The position numbers were made by a program, and so were the translations under genes. A stretch of 64,000 bases of DNA from an uncultured bacterium (GTDB lineage Bacteria > Cyanobacteriota > Vampirovibrionia > Gastranaerophilales > Gastranaerophilaceae): NCBI GenBank assembly GCA_902801985.1, contig CADCKD010000005.1, forward strand, positions 39,785 to 103,784. Reading direction: 5' to 3'. The notes beneath the pieces are model-generated. The model was not told the origin of the DNA. It made no database searches and saw only the letters and a list, made by a program, of their open reading frames with translations. Shown here one piece after another: positions 37,301-46,392 of this stretch. Within the stretch, counting starts at the first letter, position 1. Each line of letters opens with the position of its first letter.

Positions 37301-38372
37301 TGATTTTTAATGCTTTATTGAAATTTGATATTGCAAGGTTGTTATTTCCCATTTGCAATTCATTCATACCAATATAGAAATAATATGTATTGTTATTTTT
37401 GTGGTATTTTAATGCTTGGTTAAAATAATCAATGGATTTTTGTGCATCTTCCTTTGAGAAGTTGGTTTCGGCTCTATCAAAATATATCTGACCTAAGCTT
37501 GCTAAAGATTCGAAATCATAAGGATTGAGTTTTAGTGCTTGTTCAAATGATTTTATGGCGTCATCCGTTTGCTCCAAACCTGTTAGAGCAACTCCCATCA
37601 AGTATTGGCCAAGGTAGTATTTTGGATATTTCTCATTTATTTCTTGAATTTTAAAAATTGCTTCGTGGAAATTATCTTTTTCTATATCTTCTATTGCTTT
37701 TGAAATAGTTGCATCTATGCCTTGCGGATTAACAACTTTTCCATATTTCTGAGGACAATTAATTTTGTTAATATCGTTTTTATTAGGCTGCGGAAGATAA
37801 ATATGAGAATTGTATTTTACCGCATTAGCGAATGATTCTTCATATTTTGAATCATTTTGTGCTTTTTGCGCATACATAAGTCTTCCGTATAAGTTGCCAA
37901 GTTCGGTGTTTTGCAGCTGTTCATTTTTGTCAGCACCCAAGATTATTGCGCTGACATATTTTGTTCCTGTCATAAGCTTGTCATCTGCAGTTTTCAGGTC
38001 TATTGCGGTTTGATAATCTCTTTGTGCCAATTGGAATTGGTGCAAAGCATAAAAAGCATCCCCTCTTAATTGGTATGCTTCATATTTTTTAGGCTTTGAG
38101 TTTATGTATATCGTTGTATAAACAATAGTTGATTGATAATCTTTATTGTCAAATGCACTTTGAGCCTTATCAAGAGTTTCTTTGTTGGCTTTAACTTTCC
38201 CTTCGTCAATTATTGCATCCGAAACATTTTCTGCTTCTGTAAAAACTTGTTCCTTTTGCTCTGCAGCCTTTATAATATACGGTTCATTACTCTTTTGGGT
38301 ATCTGCGTAAGATACATTTGTAACACCTAATAATGCAGTCATAACTAATACACATAAATCTCTTTTATTCAT
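34341..38372 (-). CDS. 1343-residue secreted TPR protein with coiled-coil tail
   Basis: First gene of the pump operon. A signal peptide (about 1-23) is followed by TPR-like repeats (about 55-430; for example QLRGDAFYALHQFQLAQRDY and YDFESLASLGQIYFDRAE). The middle (about 600-1050) is disordered and contains three repeats ending TPDVVV-RH, TPDVVV-KH and TPDIVI-KY, each preceded by a K(L/I)TA(D/T)E/Q element. The last 250 residues are a Lys/Glu/Ala/Gln coiled coil. Probably a periplasmic scaffold. Function unknown. Confidence 0.82.
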   Translation of the reverse strand: MNKRDLCVLVMTALLGVTNVSYADTQKSNEPYIIKAAEQKEQVFTEAENVSDAIIDEGKVKANKETLDKAQSAFDNKDYQSTIVYTTIYINSKPKKYEAYQLRGDAFYALHQFQLAQRDYQTAIDLKTADDKLMTGTKYVSAIILGADKNEQLQNTELGNLYGRLMYAQKAQNDSKYEESFANAVKYNSHIYLPQPNKNDINKINCPQKYGKVVNPQGIDATISKAIEDIEKDNFHEAIFKIQEINEKYPKYYLGQYLMGVALTGLEQTDDAIKSFEQALKLNPYDFESLASLGQIYFDRAETNFSKEDAQKSIDYFNQALKYHKNNNTYYFYIGMNELQMGNNNLAISNFNKALKINPNDYNSQYYKSIAQYINGDYSNVIDGTTKLLYKHVSNYNSVLFLRALANYEQKSYAKAISDLDTIQNSIDDIYNSDVKVISNKEKTLESYIYYLRDKIAKVQGTADRANLAQAYKNPIVAKLAKAEEAMTPYENIMNESTVSLRDYEKFNDFYSTSLPKLLGSDIEITADDIDNQYDYIRTTFKDLGVSFKYLNPNYKITTIENYPYKKYASKLNNEDKTSVSEEIPEDIKQETSLKPVLELKSTTSQADIIGDSAQTSLAQMLASNALANKPYSMNQKTIQKPIKEELTEVPSTFVPETPAAEKLETSSNIASGDSYAQTGKPSLLNENNDKDVKNILKEEKEIQPLKLPENNQSQAQGVKITADELKETPDVVVRHTPVAAPIIQESEKIEENINKIEQTANGYKLTADQIKETPDVVVKHTKAAAQEVAQTTKNIENNIAETTNGYKLTATEVQQTPDIVIKYKEPVDTSGLPDITKQNEFNVEKTIKDIEQIPQQVSQKVENTINHIEQPIKEIEQNIQTTKQEIEKAVQTVKEPKTIFQTPAPITEKYADINPEDFGVQTKELPVLTPQDDIVELNSKSLLNDMGLDNDFMEQTKQNINNAKTEVKNFGNNFGQNIKKDIFNTTSALTEPVLLEEEDIMPLPAKVQNEPVAVPVVTVPELEYPKVDAETQKIIQETAPIIPPALLQERPAATMEDVETKAKEELNKIVPKVNTPEVVEQPIISQPEINTPIVDNEPLTREKLQAEKARLQKEIEEQREQLRLAKEKAKNDAKAQKILEQEKAKAQKAQEKWEKNIEKTLEKAKEKEAKEAAKAEKLAAKEQAKLQKEAQKARAAAAQEQAKIEKETAKAKEEAAEQKVRLQREAEKNAAQAKEKAQKAEEKLNKEREKLVSSAQKEKDNSEEAIRKIKAKTEKTKTQAEKDALKAQLKAERKQAQMEAKARRAAQKAAQKEAQAKQKADDINKKSPLSAFFSKFKRTKKD

Positions 38373-38475
38373 ATTCTTCCCCTAATCTAATTTTCTATAA
38401 TTGAATTATACTATATAAATATTAAAAATTGAATATTCTTTTGATATTTTTATAACTAATTGTTATAATTCCTTT

Positions 38476-39018
38476 ATGTATAGATGTAGTTGGCTTGATG
38501 AAACTTCCGAAATATATGTAAAATACCACGATAATGAGTGGGGAGTTCCTAAATATGATGATAGGGAGCTTTTTGAACTGCTTGTATTAGAATCTTTTCA
38601 AGCAGGATTGTCGTGGCTTACGGTGCTAAAAAAAAGAGAGGCTTTCAGAAATGCTTTTGATGATTTTGATGTAGAAAAAGTTGCATCGTATGACCAAGCA
38701 AAGGTTGAAGAATTGCTGCAAAATAAGGATATAATTCGCAGCCGAGGAAAGATTAATGCTGCTATATTAAATGCAAAAGTTTTTATAAATATTCAAAAAG
38801 AATACGGAAGTTTTTCAAATTATATTTGGGGGTTTACAAACGGTGAAATTATTAAAAACAAAGATGATAATTTTCAGGTATCTACTCCTTTATCTGACAA
38901 GATTTCAAAAGATTTGAAAAAAAGGGGTATGAAATATGTTGGAACAGTTATTGTTTATTCATATCTTCAGTCTGTCGGAATTGTTAATGACCACGAATTA
39001 AAATGTTTCAAATATTAA
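38476..39018 (+). CDS. tag: DNA-3-methyladenine glycosylase I
   Basis: Removes 3-methyladenine from alkylated DNA in base-excision repair. 180 residues, normal. The zinc ligands expected for Tag are visible: C4 (YRCSW), H17 (KYHDNEWG), and near the end H and C in NDHELKCF. The catalytic Glu is in FELLVLESFQAGLSW. The ATG is only weakly preceded by a ribosome binding site. Confidence 0.94.
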   Translation: MYRCSWLDETSEIYVKYHDNEWGVPKYDDRELFELLVLESFQAGLSWLTVLKKREAFRNAFDDFDVEKVASYDQAKVEELLQNKDIIRSRGKINAAILNAKVFINIQKEYGSFSNYIWGFTNGEIIKNKDDNFQVSTPLSDKISKDLKKRGMKYVGTVIVYSYLQSVGIVNDHELKCFKY

Positions 39019-39125
39019 TGTTTTGTAAATATAAAAATAGTACTAGCAATTTTATTTTTTTTTGAATATTATATAGTACGGATAGTGATTGTAATATAAA
39101 ATGTACATGTAATAGAATAAAGATA

Positions 39126-39659
39126 ATGGCTTTTATAAAAATCTTAAGTAAATATTTGAAAAGTGCAACAGAAAAAGTTGGTGTGAACCCGAAAGCTACG
39201 TATGCTGTTGTGGCAGTTGCTTGTGCAAACGCAATCTTCAAGCCGTTATCAACTATGTTAGATAAAAAAGAAAAGCCGGAAACAAAAAAATATACAGCCC
39301 TAAGAGAGTTTTTAACAGAGTGTGTTGCCGTTCCTACTTATATTGCGTGCGGTCAAGTCGCGGAAAAATTTGCTAATACATTTAAAGATCCGCAAAAAGC
39401 AAAAGTTGCAAAAGCTAATTTAAACTTTATAGGTGTTTGTACTGCTGCAATTTTTGTTATTCCGGCATTATGCTCTGTTGTAATTAAACCAATGACAGAT
39501 ATGATTTATCATAGAGGGGACCCAAAGCCTCAGCCGGCGAAAGTTGATGCAAAATCTAATGTAACGTTTGAAAATCAAGCAGTGACAAAGCCTGAATTGA
39601 TGTCTGATTATCATAAATACAGCTTCGCGTCTTTTAGAAATGGAGGGCTGAAAGTATGA
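39126..39659 (+). CDS. Membrane protein of unknown function, overlapping next gene
   Basis: 177 residues. Hydrophobic helices near 18-35, 60-75 and 100-125 (LNFIGVCTAAIFVIPALCSV). The start MAFIKILSKYLKSATEKVG is amphipathic. The hydrophobic, basic-loop style resembles the membrane proteins at 14484 and 21798. Its stop overlaps the ATG of the next gene by four bases (ATGA), so the two are translationally coupled. Unknown role. Confidence 0.7.
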   Translation: MAFIKILSKYLKSATEKVGVNPKATYAVVAVACANAIFKPLSTMLDKKEKPETKKYTALREFLTECVAVPTYIACGQVAEKFANTFKDPQKAKVAKANLNFIGVCTAAIFVIPALCSVVIKPMTDMIYHRGDPKPQPAKVDAKSNVTFENQAVTKPELMSDYHKYSFASFRNGGLKV

Positions 39660-40246
39660 CTATAGGAAGTATTTTTACAAGCCCTGCAGTTTATGGTGTA
39701 ACTCAAAACACTGCTGCTCAAGTCGGTATTGAAACAGGATTAAAGGCTATCGGAAGACCGGGATTTATTGTTTTGGATAACAATATTGATTCCCAAACAA
39801 AGAAATATTCTGCAATGAAAGAATTGTTGTTCCAATTAACATGTTTAGTGGTTTCTTTGGGGGTTGTTGTTCCAGTATTTAAAAAGGGGTCCTTCGGTAT
39901 TGCCAGAAAATTATATAAAGATGAAGCTGTATTTAAAGCTTTTAAAACATCAGACGAGTTCAAAGCGTATCGTTCATTATCTGAAGAACAGAAATTAGAA
40001 AAATTGGCAGAAATTAATAAAAATTCTAAGACTGACTACAAGCCGGAAGATATAAATGAACATTTAGGCAAAGGTATGATAGAAGTATCTTCAATCGTCG
40101 GTTCTATGCTTGGCTTATCAGCATTATCTCCAATGATTTCAAGACCGTTTGTACGACCTGTTTTGAAGTTGTGCGGTTTTGAAAAGGGTGAAGGTCAACC
40201 GGCTTCTGAAAAAGAAGAAAAGAAATCCGTTGATACCGTTGCTTAG
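39656..40246 (+). CDS. Membrane protein of unknown function, partner of 39126
   Basis: 196 residues with helices around 55-80 (TCLVVSLGVVVPVF) and 140-165, and a Lys/Glu tail. A conserved-looking centre EEQKLEKLAEINKNS is soluble. Coupled to the gene before it. Together with that protein it likely forms an inner-membrane pair. No family named. Confidence 0.7.
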   Translation: MTIGSIFTSPAVYGVTQNTAAQVGIETGLKAIGRPGFIVLDNNIDSQTKKYSAMKELLFQLTCLVVSLGVVVPVFKKGSFGIARKLYKDEAVFKAFKTSDEFKAYRSLSEEQKLEKLAEINKNSKTDYKPEDINEHLGKGMIEVSSIVGSMLGLSALSPMISRPFVRPVLKLCGFEKGEGQPASEKEEKKSVDTVA

Positions 40247-40320
40247 CCTTTTTTATAAGATATATTAATTAAGTCAGGCGGATATGTTGAAATTTTAAAA
40301 TTTATCATTAGATAGGTAGT

Positions 40321-41370
40321 ATGGCGTTTAATACTACAAAAAATTTTTACGATATTTTAGGAGTAGATTCCGGAGCTGCGGAATCTGAAATCAAGTCTGC
40401 ATACAGAAAACTTGCAAGAAAATATCATCCTGATGTTAATAACAGTGAAGAAGCAATAGAAGTTTTTAAAGAAATTACAAAAGCGTACGAAACACTTTCC
40501 AATCCGGATGAAAGAAAAAAATATGATATAGTTAACGGTATTTTTGTTACCCCAAAAACTAACACATCTTCCCAAAAAGCTAATGAAGAATACAAGGAAG
40601 CGGCTAAAAAAAGTTATACATCTCCTTGCGATAAAGAAAATGCGTCTAAAAAAGAAAAACCTAAAAAAAATAAAACATCTTTTTTTAAATCAGTAAAATA
40701 TCTTTTATCAAAATTTAAGCAATTTAAGCGTGCTAAAAAGATTTATAAGCCTCAAAAAGGTGTAAATATAAATACTGATGTGACGATTACGCCGGAGGAA
40801 GTAATAACAGGAAGCAAACGTATTATAAATATCAGAACAACCGCATCATGTCCAAAATGTCATGGACATAAATTTGTAAATGGCGGTAAGTGCTCAGAAT
40901 GTGCAGGCAAAGGTGTTATTACTCAGACCAAAAGAATTACAGTTACTATCCCAAAAGGGATAAAAGACGGAGCGCGATTACGTTTAAAAGGAGAGGGAGC
41001 TTCCGGCAAAAACGGAGGTCCGAACGGAGATGTTTATATTACTGTTAAAATTGAAACTAAAAATCAAATGCGTTTTGACAAGCTAAATATATACTACAAT
41101 GTTCCAATCAACCCTTTTGAGGCTGCTTTAGGGGCGGAGGTTTCCATTCCTGCTTTTGACGGAAATATAAAATTGAAAATTCCTAAAAATACAAGTTCAG
41201 GTCAAAAATTCCGTATAGCAGGCCAAGGAATAAAAAAACACAATAAAATCGGAGATTTAATTGTGACGGTAAGTATTGAATTTTCTCATGATTTGTCGGA
41301 AGATGAATTAAGATTGTACGAAGAATTGAAAAATTTATCTAACGGCGAAGTGAGGAAAAATTTTGGCTAA
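40321..41370 (+). CDS. DnaJ-like co-chaperone with a reduced zinc domain
   Basis: 349 residues. J domain (4-70) with the HPD motif in KYHPDVN, which stimulates Hsp70. A Lys/Ser-rich linker replaces the Gly/Phe region. The zinc domain has only two CxxC units (CPKCHGHKF and CSECAGKG) instead of the usual four, so one zinc site. The C-terminal substrate-binding domains ([21 protein letters not shown]; later [19 protein letters not shown]) are intact. It overlaps queE by eight bases. Partner DnaK and GrpE are not in the window. Confidence 0.9.
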   Translation: MAFNTTKNFYDILGVDSGAAESEIKSAYRKLARKYHPDVNNSEEAIEVFKEITKAYETLSNPDERKKYDIVNGIFVTPKTNTSSQKANEEYKEAAKKSYTSPCDKENASKKEKPKKNKTSFFKSVKYLLSKFKQFKRAKKIYKPQKGVNINTDVTITPEEVITGSKRIINIRTTASCPKCHGHKFVNGGKCSECAGKGVITQTKRITVTIPKGIKDGARLRLKGEGASGKNGGPNGDVYITVKIETKNQMRFDKLNIYYNVPINPFEAALGAEVSIPAFDGNIKLKIPKNTSSGQKFRIAGQGIKKHNKIGDLIVTVSIEFSHDLSEDELRLYEELKNLSNGEVRKNFG

Positions 41371-42043
41371 TGAAGTAAAAATAAACGAAATATTTGCATC
41401 AATTCAAGGGGAAGGGCCTGTTGTCGGATACAAACAATTATTTATTCGTTTTTGCGGCTGCAATTTGAAATGTGAATATTGCGATACGGAGTTTGAAAAA
41501 GGCGATATATATACCCCTCAGTCTTTGTATGACAAGATTTCAAAAGAGTATAATCTCGGAACTTTTCATTCAATTTCTTTAACAGGCGGAGAGCCTTTGT
41601 TGTCGTATAAATTTTTAAAAGAATTTTTACCGCTGTTTAACAGAAAGATCAAAGTATATTTGGAAACCAATGCAACTTTATCTGATAATTTTTCTCAAAT
41701 AAAAGATTTTATTGATATTGTTGCTGCGGATATAAAATTGCCGTCTGCAACTGGGTTAGGGGTAAATATTATGAAAAATAATTTCCAATTCCTAAGAAAT
41801 TGCAGCGGTGTTGATACCTTTGCCAAAATTGTTTTTGATGAAAATATTACGGATGAAGAGATTAAATTCTGCGCAAATATTGGGAAAGAAACGGGAGTAG
41901 AACTTGTTTTGCAACCAAAAATGGATGCTGCCGGCATGAGTGTCGGGTCTGAATTTTGTGAACAAATTTTAGATAAATTTACTTCAATTTATCTAAATAC
42001 AAGACTTATTCCTCAAGTACACAAGTTTATAAATGTGAGATAA
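41363..42043 (+). CDS. queE: 7-carboxy-7-deazaguanine synthase
   Basis: Radical SAM enzyme that converts 6-carboxytetrahydropterin to 7-carboxy-7-deazaguanine, a step of queuosine synthesis. The cluster motif CNLKCEYC (C33/C37/C40) is of QueE type (CX3CX2C). [20 protein letters not shown] is diagnostic; SLTGGEPLL and YLETNAT follow. 226 residues. Start is TTG with GTGAGG nine bases before. Overlaps the dnaJ-like gene. queC, queD and queF are not in the window. Confidence 0.93.
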   Translation: MANEVKINEIFASIQGEGPVVGYKQLFIRFCGCNLKCEYCDTEFEKGDIYTPQSLYDKISKEYNLGTFHSISLTGGEPLLSYKFLKEFLPLFNRKIKVYLETNATLSDNFSQIKDFIDIVAADIKLPSATGLGVNIMKNNFQFLRNCSGVDTFAKIVFDENITDEEIKFCANIGKETGVELVLQPKMDAAGMSVGSEFCEQILDKFTSIYLNTRLIPQVHKFINVR

Positions 42044-42047
42044 ATAT

Positions 42048-42755
42048 TTAAATTCCTACGCTTAGTCCGGCACAGAGGTTAATAGATTGTCCTGTTATAC
42101 CTTTTGCTTCTTTGCTTACAAGGTATTTAACCAGTGCTGCGACTTCTTCAGGTGCTACAAATCTTTTTTGAGGTATACAATCAAGAATTTCTTCCTGCGA
42201 AAATTCAGAGTCCTCTATGGAGTCTTTGCCTAAATCAGTATCAACCCAGCCAGGGTTAATTGTATTTACGGTAATTCCGTATTGCGCAAGCTCTAACCCC
42301 GTTGCTTTAGAAAGCCCTATTAGGCCTGCTTTTGTTGCAGAATATAGGCTTGCATTTGCTTCTCCCATAACCCCCGAAATTGAACCTATATTTATTATTC
42401 TGCCGAATTTCATTTTTTTCATATGGGGTACGGCTTTATGCATAAGGTAAATCGGGGCTTTTAAATTGACTGCAATAATATGATTTAATTTGTTTATTTT
42501 TGTTTCATCTATTGGGGCATATATGTATTCACCGGCATTGTTTACAAGGATATCAATTTCTTTTTCCACAATAAAATCACCAAGTTTTGCAAGGTCATAC
42601 TCGTTTGAAAGATCACAAACAAAATAACCTTTTGATTTTATTGATTTAAGAGCCTGTTCGCTGCGTGAAGTACCATAAAGATTTCCAAGCGGTTGCAATG
42701 CTTTTGCAATCGCCAGTCCTATTCCTCTTGATGCGCCTGTAACAAGTATATTCAT
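42048..42755 (-). CDS. Short-chain dehydrogenase/reductase (FabG-like)
   Basis: 235 residues. NAD(P)-binding TGASRGIGLAIA, NNAGEY, catalytic Ser in GSISGV and YSATKAG as the YxxxK pair are intact. Similar to 3-oxoacyl-ACP reductase, but the substrate is not certain, because the region before YxxxK is standard SDR. It is the last gene of the leftward trio SDR-secG-Nudix and starts three bases after the secG stop. Confidence 0.88.
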   Translation of the reverse strand: MNILVTGASRGIGLAIAKALQPLGNLYGTSRSEQALKSIKSKGYFVCDLSNEYDLAKLGDFIVEKEIDILVNNAGEYIYAPIDETKINKLNHIIAVNLKAPIYLMHKAVPHMKKMKFGRIINIGSISGVMGEANASLYSATKAGLIGLSKATGLELAQYGITVNTINPGWVDTDLGKDSIEDSEFSQEEILDCIPQKRFVAPEEVAALVKYLVSKEAKGITGQSINLCAGLSVGI

Positions 42756-42758
42756 AAA

Positions 42759-42983
42759 TTATTTGATAATTCCAAAACCTATTAAGAATGTGCAAATAAT
42801 GAATATCGCGCAAACTATACCTGTTATTTTATTCAAACCTTTTTCTGCGCTTTTTTGAGAAGCAAAAATATGGGATGCTCCGCCAATTCCGCCAATGCCA
42901 TCGCCTTTTGGTGAATGCATAAGAATTAAAATTATAAGTAAAGCTGCACAAATAGTTGATGTTATCCACAAAGTATTAGCCAT
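42759..42983 (-). CDS. secG: Protein translocase subunit SecG
   Basis: 74 residues with two membrane helices (3-21 and 52-70) separated by the loop MHSPKGDGIGGIGGASHIFA typical of SecG. It supports SecYEG-dependent export. A strong AAGGAG precedes the ATG, which lies four bases after the upstream stop. Confidence 0.93.
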   Translation of the reverse strand: MANTLWITSTICAALLIILILMHSPKGDGIGGIGGASHIFASQKSAEKGLNKITGIVCAIFIICTFLIGFGIIK

Positions 42984-42986
42984 TTA

Positions 42987-43664
42987 TTATTTTTCTCCTT
43001 TTTTTATAAAATGAGCTCTTTTTGAGTTTAACTCAATATTTTGGAAAGTATATAGCCTTGCAGGTCTTTTTGAGGAGGATTTTGTATATTCCTCAAGTTC
43101 TATTAGGCCGTCTGTTGAAAGAGCTTTTTTTCTAAAATTACGTTTATCTAATTTTTTCTGCATGATAAGTTCATACGCTTTTTGCATTTCGGTAAGTGTG
43201 AATTTTTCGGGCAAAAGTTGATATGCAACAGGACATATTTCAAGTCTTTCTCTTGTTCTTTTTAAAGAATATTGAATAATTTCTTTGTGGTCGAAAGCTA
43301 AAGGCGGCAAATCAACAACCTTATGCCATCCAAGATCCGGACTTGTTGCAATTTTTATATCTTCAGATCTTACAAGTGCAAAATATGCACAAGTAATAAC
43401 CCTTGAATTAGGGTGTCTTAAAGGATCTCCAAAAGTATAGAGCTGTTCAAGGTAAATATTATCTACGGCTGTTTTTTCTTTCAATACCCTTAATGCCGCG
43501 TCATCAAGATTTTCTGATAATCTTACATACCCTCCGGGTATTGCCCATTTATCTTTAAACGGTTCATTTAAACGTTTTACTAACAAAACTTGCAGGGCAT
43601 TGTTTTTAATTGTCAAAATAACAACGTCGACAGTGATTTCGTGTGTCTTTGTTTCGTTGAACAT
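42987..43664 (-). CDS. Nudix-type (NrtR-like) transcriptional regulator
   Basis: 225 residues: a Nudix domain (about 10-140) and a winged-helix domain (about 145-215, TLTEMQKAYELIM). The Nudix box GGYVRLSEN...RVLKEKTAV lacks two of the catalytic Glu/Gly (RE is RV and EExG is EKTA), so ADP-ribose binding without hydrolysis is expected, as in NrtR. NrtR controls NAD genes; nadA is in this window, but an operator cannot be recognised by eye. A hydrolase with unusual motif is the alternative. Confidence 0.82.
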   Translation of the reverse strand: MFNETKTHEITVDVVILTIKNNALQVLLVKRLNEPFKDKWAIPGGYVRLSENLDDAALRVLKEKTAVDNIYLEQLYTFGDPLRHPNSRVITCAYFALVRSEDIKIATSPDLGWHKVVDLPPLAFDHKEIIQYSLKRTRERLEICPVAYQLLPEKFTLTEMQKAYELIMQKKLDKRNFRKKALSTDGLIELEEYTKSSSKRPARLYTFQNIELNSKRAHFIKKGEK

Positions 43665-43899
43665 CTTCTCTATCCTTTTATCCTATTTATAAATCATATA
43701 ATAAACATGTTTTTTGCCAAAAATCAATTTATTAAAAATGTTAATATTTGTTAACATGCTTTGTATAATATATCAAAAATATATCTAAAATATACTTTAT
43801 ATAAGTATAAGGGGATATTATGATTTCGGCATTTATTCTACGGGGGAATAAAGTTTAATATACCTTAGATTTACACAATAGGCATACAGGGACACGGAA

Positions 43900-44610
43900 A
43901 TGGCAATATTAACTCCAAATATTTATATGAATACACAGGCATTTTTACCAACGATGCCTACTTTTCCTATGTTTTCAATGAATAATTTCTGTATGCCTAA
44001 CAGTATTTTTTCTATGCCAATGATGCCTTCATTTCAAATGCCGATGTTTCCTATGATGCCGTTTTTCCAAATGCCGATGTTTAACTTCTCGTCTCTTTTT
44101 AATTTTGGCGGAACAAGTAACATAGGTGCTTCATCTTCAACAAATTCTTCAAAGTCCGAAAAATCAAAATCTGAAGAAAATCCGTCTGATACCGGAAAAA
44201 CAAAATCTGCATTCAAGCAAGGTTTATTCAAAGGTCCATTGGCCGGAAAAGAAGAATTAGTAACAAGAATTTGCAGAAAATATGATGTAGATCCTGCAGT
44301 TGTTGCATCTATTATCGGGTTAGAGTCAGGCTGGGGAACCAGTAATTTGGCTCAACGTAATAACTTCGGAGGTTACCGCTCTCAGGGTGATGCAGGTAAA
44401 AGCGATAAAGGTTTTGGATACTTTTCAACAGCCGAAAAAGGCTTGGAAGCTATGATTAAGAATTTAGCAAGCTACCCTAAAAGATATTCTGATGTAACGG
44501 CAGTAGATTTTAACAATATTATGAATATTGGTAAACACTATTGTAATGCAAATTGGGGCAATAAGGTTAAAGAAATGTACAACAGCCGTGTTTCCAAGTA
44601 TATGGCTTAG
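43900..44610 (+). CDS. Peptidoglycan glucosaminidase-like protein with Met-rich N-terminus
   Basis: 236 residues. The first 80 are extraordinarily rich in Met, Phe and Pro (PTMPTFPMFSM, PMMPSFQMPMF). There is no classical signal peptide. A Ser/Lys-rich linker (85-110) leads to a glucosaminidase/lysozyme-like domain (110-236) with AVVASIIGLESGWG, NNFGGYRSQGDAG and TAEKGLEAMIKNLASYP; the Glu in LESGW is the likely acid catalyst. It is upstream of minCDE, suggesting a role in cell division or wall remodelling. Confidence 0.8.
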   Translation: MAILTPNIYMNTQAFLPTMPTFPMFSMNNFCMPNSIFSMPMMPSFQMPMFPMMPFFQMPMFNFSSLFNFGGTSNIGASSSTNSSKSEKSKSEENPSDTGKTKSAFKQGLFKGPLAGKEELVTRICRKYDVDPAVVASIIGLESGWGTSNLAQRNNFGGYRSQGDAGKSDKGFGYFSTAEKGLEAMIKNLASYPKRYSDVTAVDFNNIMNIGKHYCNANWGNKVKEMYNSRVSKYMA

Positions 44611-44704
44611 GTAAAAATACGTAATAATTAATTACATTCTCTTGAAGTCTGTAATTTTTTCGTGTACCCTTTCCATGTAAGGTGTAATGTTTAGAAAGGA
44701 AGAT

Positions 44705-45559
44705 ATGGATAAGGGATATATAGACAATGGCTTTATTGTTGATTTGAGCCATGCGGGGAAAACTTCCGAAGTCATATATGAGCTCTCACGTGTTCTTGAT
44801 ATGCCGGAAGCAAAAGAAAAACATATATGTTTAAAGCTGGGTTCTATAGATTTAACCCAAAATGAATTAACAAGTATAAGAACTCTTGTAGAACTGATGA
44901 ATTCTGAATTATCTTTCATAAGTACAAGTTCTGCAGATACATTGGAAGCTGCTCAAGGGCTTGATATTAAAATATCAGAGTTTACAAATGAGATGGAAGC
45001 TCCTACTTTTGCGCCTAAAAAAGCTAATGATGAAGTAACAAAAGCATTAAACAATATTTTCGGGGCATCCAGTGAAAATATTCCTCCGGAAGAAAAAACT
45101 CCTTCTGATAATGTTAGAGTTATTGATGATTCAGATAGTGAATTTGTTAATTATGAAGAAAACTTGGATGAAGAATCTAAAGTATTACATGATGAGCCTG
45201 AATCGCTTCCGACTTTGTATATAAGAAAAACAATTCGTTCAGGCCAAAGCATTTCATCTGACGGAAATATAATTATCATAGGTGATGTAAATCCTGGTGC
45301 TGAAGTTATAGCAAAAGGGGATATTACTGTGTGGGGTATACTTGGCGGTATTGCTCATGCAGGTTCTGATAATAACAGTTATGCAAAAATAAGAGCATTA
45401 AAATTAAATCCTGTTCAAATAAGAATAGGGGATATATTTGCTCGCAGACCTGATACTGTAAATATGCCGTTTATTCAAAAGACAAGTGTTTATACACCGG
45501 AAGAGGCATTTGCATATAAAGGCAGTATTGTAATAAGAAAAATACATGAAGGAAATTAA
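44705..45559 (+). CDS. minC: Septum-site inhibitor MinC
   Basis: Blocks FtsZ assembly at wrong places, together with MinD. ATG 44705 has GAAAGGAAG upstream; the frame opens six codons earlier. 284 residues: N-terminal domain (1-105), an acidic linker (about 130-175) and the C-terminal beta-helix domain (IRSGQSISSDGNIIIIGDVNPG and VWGILGGIAHAG). It is the first gene of minCDE. Confidence 0.93.
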   Translation: MDKGYIDNGFIVDLSHAGKTSEVIYELSRVLDMPEAKEKHICLKLGSIDLTQNELTSIRTLVELMNSELSFISTSSADTLEAAQGLDIKISEFTNEMEAPTFAPKKANDEVTKALNNIFGASSENIPPEEKTPSDNVRVIDDSDSEFVNYEENLDEESKVLHDEPESLPTLYIRKTIRSGQSISSDGNIIIIGDVNPGAEVIAKGDITVWGILGGIAHAGSDNNSYAKIRALKLNPVQIRIGDIFARRPDTVNMPFIQKTSVYTPEEAFAYKGSIVIRKIHEGN

Positions 45560-45569
45560 GGAGATATAA

Positions 45570-46391
45570 ATGACTGGTAGAGTAATAGTAATAACATCCG
45601 GAAAAGGTGGTGTAGGAAAAACTACTACTAACGCTAATATCGGTACAGCTTTGGCAAGAGCCGGTAAAAAAGTAGTCATGGTTGATACAGACCTTGGATT
45701 GAGAAATTTAGATTTATTACTTGGTTTAGAAAACAGAATTGTATATACAATTGTGGATGTTGTGGAAGAAAGATGCAAATTAAAACAGGCTCTTGTAAAA
45801 GATAAAAAGAATCCTAATTTGTGCTTGCTTGCTGCAGCTCAAACCAGAGATAAATCAGCTGTCACAGAAGAACAATTAAAAAATATCTGTGAAGAATTAA
45901 AGAAAAAATTTGATTTTGTATTGGTTGACTGTCCTGCGGGTATAGAGCAAGGTTTCCAAAATGCGGTAGCCGGTGCTTCAGAAGCGATTGTAGTTACTAC
46001 TCCGGAAATGTCAGCAGTCAGAGATGCGGATAGAATTATCGGTCTTTTGGAAGCAAAAGAAGAAATTAAATCATACAAACTTTTAATTAACAGATACAGA
46101 CCTCATATGGCTGCATCAAAAGATATGATGAGTAAAGATGATGTTGTTGAAATATTATCTGCTGATCTTTTGGGTATTATTCCTGAAGATACAGGTATCA
46201 TCACTTCTACAAACAAAGGGGAACCGATTGTAAATGATGAGAATTCTCAAGCAGGCAGAGCGTATAGAAATGTTGCAGAAAGAATTATTGGCAATGATGT
46301 TCCGATAATTGATTTTGAAGAAGAAGCAAAATTCTCTAATAAAGTTAAAAAGTTCTTCTCTAAAATCCTGAAAAAAGGAAAGGAGAACTAA
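45570..46391 (+). CDS. minD: Septum-site ATPase MinD
   Basis: Membrane-binding P-loop ATPase that places MinC and responds to MinE. The deviant Walker A GKGGVGKTT, the switch with DCPAGIEQG, and the C-terminal amphipathic helix (FSNKVKKFFSKILKKGKEN) that anchors it to membrane are all present. 273 residues, normal. AAGGAGATATAA precedes the ATG. One base before minE. Confidence 0.97.
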   Translation: MTGRVIVITSGKGGVGKTTTNANIGTALARAGKKVVMVDTDLGLRNLDLLLGLENRIVYTIVDVVEERCKLKQALVKDKKNPNLCLLAAAQTRDKSAVTEEQLKNICEELKKKFDFVLVDCPAGIEQGFQNAVAGASEAIVVTTPEMSAVRDADRIIGLLEAKEEIKSYKLLINRYRPHMAASKDMMSKDDVVEILSADLLGIIPEDTGIITSTNKGEPIVNDENSQAGRAYRNVAERIIGNDVPIIDFEEEAKFSNKVKKFFSKILKKGKEN

Positions 46392-46392
46392 G

